From: Algibacter miyuki
GTDB lineage: Bacteria > Bacteroidota > Bacteroidia > Flavobacteriales > Flavobacteriaceae
Direction of reading: 5' to 3'
Length of the DNA stretch: 64,000 nt
Assembly: GCF_030409805.1 (NCBI RefSeq)
Contig: NZ_JAUFQP010000007.1
Span: 186,001 to 250,000, forward strand
Shown here: positions 9,148-19,700 of the stretch, piece after piece
Layout of the letters: every line of letters begins with the position of its first letter
How positions within the stretch are numbered: the stretch's first letter is position 1
Translations under genes and position numbers: made by a program
The notes under the pieces: model-generated
Seen by the model: the letters and a program-made list of their open reading frames with translations, nothing else
The model's database searches: none
What the model was told of the DNA's origin: nothing

Positions 9148-10383
9148 TTAGTTTCCGCTCAGGTATAAATAGCCCGCTTTTTTAAAATGTTCAACCTTTG
9201 AACTACCATCATATTCGAACTCTAAAATGTAATAGTACGTTCCTGAGGGAAGTTGGTTAGAGCCGTTTACGGTTAATCGGCCGTTGGAAAAGCCATTAAA
9301 TACATCGCCATCTACACCATAATTATCTGATTGATAAACCTGAACACCCCAACGGTTAAAGACTTGGACATGAATATTTCGCGCACAGTCCGAATTTCCT
9401 GTATCGATAAAAAAGAAATCGTTTACGCCGTCACCATTTGGAGTCACCCCATTATAAATAGTAAGTCCACAGGCTAAAACTTCCCCAACCTCTATCATTC
9501 CAAAGGTAAATACCCCATAACCACTTACAGCGGTGGTTACGGTTTGGTTATCCATATCGATAACACCGCCTTCATTCACCCACATATTGGTTGGTTCATC
9601 CCAACGCACAATCGTCAGAGCCTCTTCTGCTGCTGCTGCTATAAAGTTTGCGGGTGTGGTTACATCACGCCATGATAATGTAATCAGTACATCATCCGTA
9701 TTGGTCGATTCTTTTTCTATGGTCCAATATTCTTGATCATCAATAGCTTCTAAAGCGCCTGCGCGTAAATCGTGAGGGTAAAGTGGGTTTGAGTTTTCGT
9801 AAAAGAACTTTGATTTATAAAGACTTTCTGATTCCGAATTTGAGGTTCCTGCTAAACGGTAGTAACCACCATCTCCGATGGGATAAGTGAAACTATTTAA
9901 TCCCGTTTTATGAACACCTCCATCAACATGGCTCAAATCTGAAGTGTTGATGTGTCCTCCGGTTGCTGAAAAATTGATACTTCCTCCAAAATTATCATTG
10001 TCCACAACGCCTTGATAGAAGTCTGAGATACCACTGATATCTAAAGCTCCTAGAAGTTCAAAAGGCGCTGACACACTATTATTATCAAATAAGACGTCGT
10101 ACAGGTAACTCACCTGTGAGCCGCTAAGCTCTTGGGGGGAAGCGCCTATAAAACGCGTTAAGCCTGTGGTACCGTAGAAATCTACAATACCTTCATTATT
10201 AAAATGACTGTAGATATAAGCGTCGCCATCGTTATAAAACGTACCGCTTGTTTGGTTGTCAAAACGTTTTACCGTTGAAAATACAGTCCCCTCACTAACG
10301 GTTAAAACTCCCGTGTTGCTTGTTTGAGATACCATACTTACTGTAAAAAGCAGTAAAGTAATATGTAGTAATGTTTTTTTCAT
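9148..10383 (-). CDS. Secreted protein with type B (gliding-type) sorting domain
   Basis: The 411-aa protein has a signal peptide (ends at ~20, MVSQ), a beta-rich passenger (~21-305) and a C-terminal ~100-residue gliding-motility-type sorting domain. The domain's signature is GVTPNGDGVNDFFFI, then VFNRWGVQVYQSDNY and PSGTYYYILEF. Type B domains direct type IX secretion and, in characterised flavobacteria, need an SprF-like partner; one is encoded 22 bp downstream. The passenger has no catalytic motif I recognise. A degenerate copy of its first ~75 codons lies at 20488-20714. Its upstream gap to 10521 contains the broken end of another duplicated gene. Confidence 0.88.
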   Translation of the reverse strand: MKKTLLHITLLLFTVSMVSQTSNTGVLTVSEGTVFSTVKRFDNQTSGTFYNDGDAYIYSHFNNEGIVDFYGTTGLTRFIGASPQELSGSQVSYLYDVLFDNNSVSAPFELLGALDISGISDFYQGVVDNDNFGGSINFSATGGHINTSDLSHVDGGVHKTGLNSFTYPIGDGGYYRLAGTSNSESESLYKSKFFYENSNPLYPHDLRAGALEAIDDQEYWTIEKESTNTDDVLITLSWRDVTTPANFIAAAAEEALTIVRWDEPTNMWVNEGGVIDMDNQTVTTAVSGYGVFTFGMIEVGEVLACGLTIYNGVTPNGDGVNDFFFIDTGNSDCARNIHVQVFNRWGVQVYQSDNYGVDGDVFNGFSNGRLTVNGSNQLPSGTYYYILEFEYDGSSKVEHFKKAGYLYLSGN

Positions 10384-10407
10384 TGTTATGTTTTAAATTC
10401 AATATTT

Positions 10408-10515
10408 CTATTGAAGTCCTAAATATTTTAAGATTAAATTTGATAAAGCCGATGGATCAGGCCTTATTACTATAAAAGGTTCTGAATATCTATTTACTTA
10501 TAAATAAACCATCGT
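10408..10515 (-). pseudogene. 3'-end remnant of the 264-aa exported protein gene
   Basis: About 100 bp align closely with 20739-20850, the end of the intact 264-aa gene. They include the codons for the last residues (KYLGLQ stop against KYLGPQ stop) and the run gatggatcaggccttattac. Nothing upstream of it is coding. It shows that a full copy once sat between the 865-aa and 411-aa genes. Confidence 0.8.
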
Positions 10516-10520
10516 TAATA

Positions 10521-13118
10521 TTAGTTCTGCTTAGTTTTGTTTGGCATCATTGGGTTTGTGATTGCTCCACAGTCGCCTACTTGTATGATGAATTCATTGG
10601 ATATCGATTCACAACCTCCATTAGATTCTGCAACTATAAGTCTTCCTACAACGCCATTTAAACTCAATGAAGCATGTGAAATCGTTAAGTTATTACCACT
10701 TACAGAAACTCCTGTAAGCGATGAGTTATCTATAACATTCCAAGTGGTAGCTGTTTCATTCATTTTATACTCCCATGTATAGGTATAACTCGGGTTAAAT
10801 GTTTCTAATTCAATACGCACATCACTGTTTTCACACATATTTACATCTTCGAAGTACTGAACTTCTGGGCCTTCTCCTATTGTAACCGTAAATACAGTTT
10901 TATCTCCAACGCACTCGAGAGTTCCTTGGGTTGCTTTTTCTGCAACTTTATAGCTATATGTGCCAACTTCTGTCGGCTCAGGGGCATCTATCAGAACTAC
11001 ATCATTTTTATCATAATAAACTAGTTCATACCCATTATCTATACCTTCCTGAGATAGTTCTACATCTAAAACAACTGATTCTCCATAACAAAAGAAAACG
11101 TCATTTGCGGCAGGTTGTGAGTTTACATTGGTTAAACTTGTTTCCAACAACATATAACAGCCTGTCAGCATATCAGGAGAAACCACATAATACAGTTTTT
11201 TTGCTCCATTACTCCCAGATACCGAGAATCCACCCGTAACCAATCCTGCTGTAGAATTGTAACCTTCTTCTGGAATTTCGGTGAAAAACTTAGTTCCTAT
11301 AGGGTATTCGTTAGTAATAGTTTCTCTATCAAAAGAAAATCCTGGTGCCTCACAAAACGCTTTAAATTGTCTAGCTCCAACTTCAATAGGTGGTGCACAG
11401 TTATTTCTAAAATCATCACTAATCGAAATTGTAGTTTTAAAATCATCATATATAGGTCGTCCTTCACAAGGGAATACTTCATACCCCTTAATGAACTTTG
11501 ATTTCATCTCCAAATTAGAGTACTTCCCTTCCGCAGTTATCGTTCCGTTAATCCCAACATCCAATCCACAATCTCCTACAGTAGATAAAAGCAATGTGCA
11601 ATTATCGGATACTTTAAAACGATATTTCAAGCTGCCTTGTGGGTTATCTTGATTCGAATTAATAATATCTCCAATATACCAAGTAAGCACCCCTCCAGGT
11701 GTTGTACTAGGGTCTGTTGCTCCAGATGGGTGTGACCAGACTGCCTGAGTGCCAGATGGAATAAGGACCGGACCATAATTAGCCCCTGCTGTATCTATAA
11801 TATCACTTCCGATATAGTGTAGATTATAAGGCACTTGTACTTCTACTGTAGCATTTACAACACCCTCTGTTCCCTTGTTGAAAATATCTAAATCAAACTC
11901 TAGCTCTTGTCCAGGCTCTACGGTTCCATTATCAAAAGGAGTTACCCCATTATATTCATTTGCATTATTCTCTGCGATTACTGCTGGGACATAAGCATCG
12001 ACAGCAAAGACTATACTAAAAATAGAATATATGTCTTGATTGGATCCATATCTGAATTTTACAGCGTTATCATTATTATCAATAATAGAATTATCATTAT
12101 TAGGTAAATCGAACATACTGATATCTATTCCCGTATTATTTAATAAATTAGGATTTCTTGTATTGCCACCTGTATAAATTGAAGAATTAAAAAAGTTATT
12201 TGAATCGTTGCCTCCATGATTTAAAGACAACCAAGAATTATCTAATTTTTGAATCTGAAAATAATTATTTTTAATATTTACATCACCTTCTCCTGCCATT
12301 ACACCTAAGCGAAGATTAACAGGTCCGTTTTGAACTGCTGTAAATCCATCTACATCGAGCTCTACTTCAATAGGGGTTCCTGATGGAGGTTTCATAAGAG
12401 CATACCCATCAAATACGCTAATATCTTTCCATGAAAGGTTTGTATTCTTGTAGATAACAACCATACCCCAACCACCGTAATAACCTGTATTTCCGCCTGT
12501 TCCTTCAGTTAGCGCCATATCTGCTACAAAATAGTTTCCTACTCCTTTCTCTCTTACATATTCGGTTACATCAGCATAAGCAGCGTATATATTATCATCT
12601 ATAATAGATGGGAAATGAATGTCGTTAGTTCCCGCAGTAACTTCCTGATAGGCACTCCCTTCTATTTTAAACTTTACCTTTCTTTTATTTAATTCCTTTG
12701 TATTTGTAAATATATCTGGGCTAGCTCCTCCATTGTGAGCTCTACCAGACCAATACAACCCTGCATAGATAATATCGGTACATTCATAATTATCTATATT
12801 CAACATTGCAGAAGATGAGTTTATGGTATTTGTGTCTCCATCAATATCAACATATTTCATATTTGAATTGTTATGTTGAGTATCCGAGTAACTAACCAAA
12901 GTCATGTTGGTGTTACCAATCATGGTGAAATCTCCTTGTAAATTATAGTTTTGAACCCCTTGATACTCTCCAGGTGCTTCACTAGAAGTACGATGTGTAA
13001 AAGGTTTTCTTACCTGTGCATAGGAAACAGTACTAATCGTGGTAAGCAATATAGCCAACACTATAAGCGCTATTTTATGCAAACCAAATGGTTTTATATT
13101 TTCTTTTCTAATTTGCAT
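10521..13118 (-). CDS. 865-aa exported protein with DUF11-like domain
   Basis: A signal peptide (to ~35, VSYAQ) follows a longer basic n-region. Residues ~60-390 form a region with motifs such as YAGLYWSGRAHN, YAAYADVTEYV and GGWGMVVIYKN, seen in large Bacteroidota exported proteins. Residues ~400-530 resemble the DUF11 'conserved repeat' beta-sandwich (EPGQELEFDLDIFNKG). The C-terminal third has Ig-like beta-rich stretches with paired cysteines. The protein ends at MMPNKTKQN without a type A or B sorting domain. Such proteins often carry a sorting domain, so it may be truncated or may use another anchor. Its start overlaps the stop of the upstream gene (TAATG), so the two are translationally coupled. 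Confidence 0.85.
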   Translation of the reverse strand: MQIRKENIKPFGLHKIALIVLAILLTTISTVSYAQVRKPFTHRTSSEAPGEYQGVQNYNLQGDFTMIGNTNMTLVSYSDTQHNNSNMKYVDIDGDTNTINSSSAMLNIDNYECTDIIYAGLYWSGRAHNGGASPDIFTNTKELNKRKVKFKIEGSAYQEVTAGTNDIHFPSIIDDNIYAAYADVTEYVREKGVGNYFVADMALTEGTGGNTGYYGGWGMVVIYKNTNLSWKDISVFDGYALMKPPSGTPIEVELDVDGFTAVQNGPVNLRLGVMAGEGDVNIKNNYFQIQKLDNSWLSLNHGGNDSNNFFNSSIYTGGNTRNPNLLNNTGIDISMFDLPNNDNSIIDNNDNAVKFRYGSNQDIYSIFSIVFAVDAYVPAVIAENNANEYNGVTPFDNGTVEPGQELEFDLDIFNKGTEGVVNATVEVQVPYNLHYIGSDIIDTAGANYGPVLIPSGTQAVWSHPSGATDPSTTPGGVLTWYIGDIINSNQDNPQGSLKYRFKVSDNCTLLLSTVGDCGLDVGINGTITAEGKYSNLEMKSKFIKGYEVFPCEGRPIYDDFKTTISISDDFRNNCAPPIEVGARQFKAFCEAPGFSFDRETITNEYPIGTKFFTEIPEEGYNSTAGLVTGGFSVSGSNGAKKLYYVVSPDMLTGCYMLLETSLTNVNSQPAANDVFFCYGESVVLDVELSQEGIDNGYELVYYDKNDVVLIDAPEPTEVGTYSYKVAEKATQGTLECVGDKTVFTVTIGEGPEVQYFEDVNMCENSDVRIELETFNPSYTYTWEYKMNETATTWNVIDNSSLTGVSVSGNNLTISHASLSLNGVVGRLIVAESNGGCESISNEFIIQVGDCGAITNPMMPNKTKQN

Positions 13119-13624
13119 TAGTTTGCTTGTTTTAATTGCTCTACAATAATCTCTAGCGATTCTGGTAAAGCAAGATTTTTAAATTTACTTTCTACTTCTT
13201 GAACACTGATATTATTATACGAGCGTATTAATATAACTTGTAGGTTTTTAAAAGTATCTAACTGGACTTGAGTTAGATTGATAGCTGCAAGATTATCTAT
13301 ATATAGCACGAGTACTTTTGCTGCATTAAAATCTGTAGTATAAGCAGCATTACTAAATTGATGAATTAAACTAGGGTTTTCCACCTCTACTACTTGAGTT
13401 GCAGCGCCTCCAACATTTCCCACTTCCCAATGGCGAAAGACACCATTTTCTTTGGTTACAAATAACTTTTGGGGCGTGCCATTAATTAAACGACTTAAGC
13501 TTTCTTTTTCTTCTGCAGAAAAGCTAGCCACCTTATGTTCTAAACTAGCCACTTGAAGGTCTTGCGCTTGCATATTCCATGCAAAGCATAACATCATTCC
13601 TATATATAATATTTTTATTCTCAT
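13118..13624 (-). CDS. Small exported protein of unknown function (168 aa)
   Basis: It has a signal peptide (MRIKILYIGMM..., cut after MQAQ) followed by ~145 residues with no motif I recognise. The protein is predicted mixed alpha/beta, and its C-terminal third is rich in V, L, E and K. It is the first gene of the run and overlaps the 865-aa gene by one base (TAATG), so it is probably co-expressed with it. A role with that protein, for example as an accessory factor, is only inferred from the coupling. Confidence 0.75.
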   Translation of the reverse strand: MRIKILYIGMMLCFAWNMQAQDLQVASLEHKVASFSAEEKESLSRLINGTPQKLFVTKENGVFRHWEVGNVGGAATQVVEVENPSLIHQFSNAAYTTDFNAAKVLVLYIDNLAAINLTQVQLDTFKNLQVILIRSYNNISVQEVESKFKNLALPESLEIIVEQLKQAN

Positions 13625-13699
13625 CGTTGTAAATGTTATGTATTCATTTGTGATTATACGCTCTTCTACTCTTTATAAAAACAACAGAAGAGTAAGCCT

Positions 13700-13731
13700 T
13701 CAAGAGCACCTCCTATAATAAGCACTCTTGA
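13700..13731 (-). terminator. Weak hairpin after the 2116-aa giant gene
   Basis: A 10-bp RNA stem (two G-U pairs) forms on the minus-strand transcript between TCAAGAGTGC and GTGCTCTTGA, 15 bp past the giant gene's stop. The U-run is poor, so termination is uncertain. Confidence 0.4.
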
Positions 13732-13745
13732 TGGTCTCTTTGTTA

Positions 13746-16700
13746 TTAATCTTCTTTAACAGAAAATACAATATTCATAAATGTACCCACGTTAGGGCTT
13801 GCTGTTGCACTTACTGTATAAGTAAGCATACCCGTTGTAGTAAGCCCTGTAATTGTAAATACATCAGGCGTAGCATAAGTCACATGATATACTAACTCAT
13901 TAGCTGGAAGCACTGGTAATGCAACGGCTTCACTACTTATAACTGGTGAACCAAACTGCGCGGCATAGATAGCATACAGATCTATTGTTCCCGTTCTAGA
14001 AGTGTTATTGTAGGTCACTCCTGTTTGTCCTAAATGACTTTCTGCTGTAGGAACCATTACCGATGGCATATAGAAAAACTTTGGCATTGCTGCTTTAAGC
14101 GCTGTTACTTGATTATTAGCATCTACCGCCAATAAATGTTGCTCCTTGTTACCTGTATAGTCTTGCACTTTGGTTTTATCTAATCCAGATATCACTAAGT
14201 TACTTCCTCCTGTTTCTATTTCAAATTCATTTCCGTTTTGCGTGATGGTAGTTCCTTTTATAAGATTACCTCCTAATTGGACATCACCAGTTGTTACATC
14301 AATATTAGTACCATTTGAAGCAGTAGTTTCAAGACTTACTGCACTAATTGTTTTTAATACTCCATTAGCATCCGCAACTACTACATTATCAGTAGCAGCC
14401 CCAATATTTGTATTAATATCTCTTACACGTACGTTACCAGAACCAATGTCTAATTTTTCAGTGGCATCAATTGCAGTGTCTGTACCAATATTACCATTTT
14501 TAAGAATGGTTAAAGCATTAGAGCGTGAACCCTCATTTGATCCATTTCCTATTTGGAATACTGCATCTAATGAAGCGTTATCAGCATTATATTTACCTAA
14601 TACAGTTTCATTTGTATCATCTGCTATAAGTCCTGTTCCCATAACAATACTGTAATTTTCTAAAGCTTCAGACTGACTACCTAACGCTATTGAATAAAGC
14701 CCACTAGCTTTAGCTACATTACCTGCTGCAAACGAAGAATTACCTGTTGCCTCAGATTTATTAACCAATGCTACTGCTTGCGCTCCTGACGCTATATTTT
14801 GATGACCGAATGCTGCTGAATATGCTCCTACGCTACCTTTTGGATCATTACCTCCTCGTACAGCTCCTTGTACATCTAATGCCGTACCATCAAAATTTTC
14901 ATCTTTCTGAATAGCAACATTACCTGTTTGGTAAATGTTTTGAGTATTTAAAGTGGCCTGTATACCTGTATCTTGGTTAAACCAAGGCTCTTTTCCTGCT
15001 ACTTCTGTTTCTGTACCATCTTCTGAAGTGTATGTAAATATACCGTCTCCATCTGTATCATTGAAAGTTGTTACTGTTTCTAAAACATCAACAGTGTTGC
15101 CAGTTCCATCATCATGTGTTGCAATCGCATTACCTGTAGTTACTACTTGAGTTACTTCTGATGTGTTACCTTCTACTTCTGGCACAAATAATGCACCATC
15201 TGCACCTACAACAATTGCATTATCTGTATCTCCTGAAATTAAATTAACGTTAGCATTGTCGGCATTTTCATTAGTGTAAACTAATTCCCCATTAGTTATT
15301 GCTAAAGCTGTATTAGTTTCGTTTGTTGCTACAATGTTTTCGATGTACTCTTCAATTGTATTGAAGGTTTCACCGTTTATTGTTACTGGTCCTTCATTTA
15401 CGATATTTTCGAATTGATTTACAACGCTTGCAGGAATATCAACGATGGTTTCTGTGCCGTCTTCACTGGTGTACGTGTAAGTTCCGTCGGTGTTATCTAC
15501 TAAAGTAGTCACCGTTTCGTTTGTTGCTACTATGTTTTCGATGTACTCTTCAATTGTATTGAAAGTTTCACCGTTTATTGTTACTGGTCCTTCGTTTACA
15601 ATGTTTTCGAATTGATTAACAACGCTTGCAGGAATATCAACGATGGTTTCTGTGCCATCTTCACTGGTGTATGTGTATGTTCCATCGGTGTTATCTACTA
15701 AAGTAGTCACCGTTTCGTTTGTTGCTACTATGTTTTCGATGTACTCTTCAATGGTATTGAAAGTTTCTCCATTGATCGTTACTGGCCCTTCATTTACGAT
15801 ATTTTCGAATTGATTAACAACGCTTGCTGGAATATCAACGATAGTTTCTGTACCGTCTTCACTAGTGTAAGTGTATGTTCCATCGGTGTTATCTACTAAA
15901 GTAGTCACCGTTTCGTTTGTTGCTACTATGTTTTCGATGTACTCTTCAATGGTATTGAATGTTTCACCGTTTATTGTTACTGGTCCTTCGTTTACGATGT
16001 TTTCGAATTGATTAACAACGCTTGCTGGAATATCAACGATGGTTTCTGTACCGTCTTCACTGGTGTAGGTGTAAGTTCCGTCGGTGTTATCTACTAAAGT
16101 AGTCACCGTTTCGTTTGTTGTTACAATGTTTTCGATGTACTCTTCAATGGTGTTGAAAGTTTCACCATTGATCGTTACTGGTCCTTCGTTTACGATATTT
16201 TCGAATTGATTTACTACACTTGCAGGAATATCAACGATAGTTTCTGTTCCGTCTTCACTAGTGTAGGTGTAAGTTCCGTCGGTGTTATCTACTAAAGTAG
16301 TAACCGTTTCGTTTGTTGCTACTATGTTTTCGATGTACTCTTCAATGGTGTTGAAAGTTTCTCCATTGATCGTTACTGGTCCTTCATTTACGATATTTTC
16401 GAATTGATTAACAACGCTTGCTGGAATATCAACGATGGTTTCTGTGCCATCTTCACTAGTGTAAGTGTATGTTCCGTCGGTGTTATCTACTAAAGTAGTT
16501 ACCGTTTCGTTTGTTGTTACAATGTTTTCGATGTACTCTTCAATTGTATTGAAGGTTTCACCGTTTATTGTTACTGGTCCTTCGTTTACGATATTTTCGA
16601 ATTGATTTACTACACTTGCAGGAATATCAACGATGGTTTCTGTACCGTCTTCACTGGTGTATGTGTATGTTCCGTCGGTATTATCTACTAAAGTAGTTAC

Positions 16701-19700
16701 CGTTTCGTTTGTTGCTACTATATTTTCGATATACTCTTCAATAGTGTTGAAAGTTTCACCGTTGATCGTTACTGGTCCTTCGTTTACGATATTTTCGAAT
16801 TGATTTACTACACTTGCTGGTACATCAACGATAGTTTCTGTTCCGTCTTCACTAGTGTAGGTGTAAGTTCCGTCGGTGTTATCTACTAAAGTAGTCACCG
16901 TTTCGTTTGTTGTTACAATGTTTTCGATGTACTCTTCAATGGTGTTGAAAGTTTCACCATTGATTGTTACTGGTCCTTCGTTTACGATATTTTCAAACTG
17001 ATTTACTACACTTGCTGGTACGTCAACGATGGTTTCTGTACCGTCTTCACTAGTGTACGTGTATGTTCCGTCGGTGTTATCTACTAAAGTAGTTACCGTT
17101 TCATTTGTTGCTACAATGTTTTCGATGTACTCTTCAATTGTATTGAAAGTTTCTCCATTAATAGTTACTGGTCCTTCGTTTACGATGTTTTCGAATTGAT
17201 TAACAACGCTTGCAGGAATATCAACGATAGTTTCTGTCCCGTCTTCACTTGTGTACGTGTATGTTCCGTCGGTATTATCTACTAAAGTAGTTACCGTTTC
17301 GTTTGTTGTTACAATGTTTTCGATGTACTCTTCAATCGTGTTGAAAGTTTCACCGTTGATCGTTACTGGTCCTTCGTTTACGATGTTTTCGAATTGATTT
17401 ACTACACTTGCTGGTACGTCAACAATAGTTTCTGTGCCATCTTCACTTGTGTACGTGTATGTTCCGTCGGTGTTATCTACTAGAGTAGTTACCGTTTCAT
17501 TTGTTGCTACTATGTTTTCGATGTACTCTTCAATCGTGTTGAAGGTTTCACCATTGATCGTTACTGGTCCTTCGTTTACGATATTTTCGAATTGATTAAC
17601 AACGCTTGCAGGAATATCAACGATGGTTTCTGTGCCATCTTCACTAGTGTAAGTGTATGTTCCGTCGGTATTATCTACTAAAGTAGTTACCGTTTCGTTT
17701 GTTGTTACAATGTTTTCGATGTACTCTTCAATCGTGTTGAATGTTTCACCGTTTACTGTTACTGGTCCTTCGTTTACGATGTTTTCGAATTGATTAACAA
17801 CGCTTGCAGGAATATCAACGATAGTTTCTGTCCCGTCTTCACTTGTGTACGTGTATGTTCCGTCGGTATTATCTACTAAAGTAGTTACCGTTTCGTTTGT
17901 TGTTACAATGTTTTCGATGTACTCTTCAATGGTGTTGAAAGTTTCACCATTAATAGTTACTGGTCCTTCGTTTACGATGTTTTCGAATTGATTAACAACG
18001 CTTGCAGGAATATCAACGATAGTTTCTGTCCCGTCTTCACTAGTGTACGTGTATGTTCCGTCGGTGTTATCTACTAAAGTAGTTACCGCTTCATTTGTTG
18101 CTACTATGTTTTCGATGTACTCTTCAATCGTGTTGAAGGTTTCACCATTGATCGTTACTGGTCCTTCGTTTACGATATTTTCGAATTGATTAACAACGCT
18201 TGCCGGAATATCAACGATAGTTTCTGTGCCGTCTTCACTAGTATACGTGTATGTTCCATCGGTGTTATCTACTAAAGTAGTCACCGTTTCGTTTGTTGCT
18301 ACAATGTTTTCGATGTACTCTTCAATGGTATTGAAAGTTTCTCCATTAATAGTTACGGGTCCGTCGTTTACGATGTTTTCGAATTGATTTACTACACTTG
18401 CCGGAATATCAACGATAGTTTCTGTGCCGTCTTCACTAGTATACGTGTATGTTCCATCGGTGTTATCTACTAAAGTAGTTACCGTTTCATTTGTTGCTAC
18501 TATGTTTTCGATGTACTCTTCAATCGTGTTGAAGGTTTCACCATTGATCGTTACTGGTCCTTCGTTTACGATATTTTCGAATTGATTAACAACGCTTGCC
18601 GGAATATCAACGATAGTTTCTGTGCCGTCTTCACTAGTATACGTGTATGTTCCATCGGTGTTATCTACTAAAGTAGTCACCGTTTCGTTTGTTGCTACAA
18701 TGTTTTCGATGTACTCTTCAATGGTATTGAAAGTTTCTCCATTAATAGTTACTGGTCCTTCGTTTACGATATTTTCGAATTGATTAACAACGCTTGCAGG
18801 AATATCAACGATAGTTTCTGTCCCGTCTTCACTTGTGTACGTGTATGTTCCGTCGGTATTATCTACTAAAGTAGTTACCGTTTCGTTTGTTGTTACAATG
18901 TTTTCGATGTACTCTTCAATCGTGTTGAAAGTTTCACCGTTGATCGTTACTGGTCCTTCGTTTACGATGTTTTCGAATTGATTTACTACACTTGCTGGTA
19001 CGTCAACAATAGTTTCTGTGCCATCTTCACTTGTGTACGTGTATGTTCCGTCGGTGTTATCTACTAGAGTAGTTACCGTTTCATTTGTTGCTACTATGTT
19101 TTCGATGTACTCTTCAATCGTGTTGAAGGTTTCACCATTGATCGTTACTGGTCCTTCGTTTACGATATTTTCGAATTGATTAACAACGCTTGCAGGAATA
19201 TCAACGATGGTTTCTGTGCCATCTTCACTAGTGTAAGTGTATGTTCCGTCAGTATTATCTACTAAAGTAGTTACCGTTTCGTTTGTTGTTACAATGTTTT
19301 CGATGTACTCTTCAATCGTGTTGAATGTTTCACCGTTTACTGTTACTGGTCCTTCGTTTACGATGTTTTCGAATTGATTAACAACGCTTGCAGGAATATC
19401 AACGATAGTTTCTGTCCCGTCTTCACTTGTGTACGTGTATGTTCCGTCGGTATTATCTACTAAAGTAGTTACCGTTTCGTTTGTTGTTACAATGTTTTCG
19501 ATGTACTCTTCAATCGTGTTGAAAGTTTCACCGTTGATCGTTACTGGTCCTTCGTTTACGATGTTTTCGAATTGATTAACAACGCTTGCAGGAATATCAA
19601 CGATGGTTTCTGTGCCATCTTCACTAGTGTAAGTGTATGTTCCGTCGGTATTATCTACTAAAGTAGTTACCGTTTCTAATTGATCAAAAATATCTTTCAG

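Noticed and set aside
15310-19675. CRISPR array
   Set aside because: The 198-bp units are contiguous, coding and have no unique spacers.
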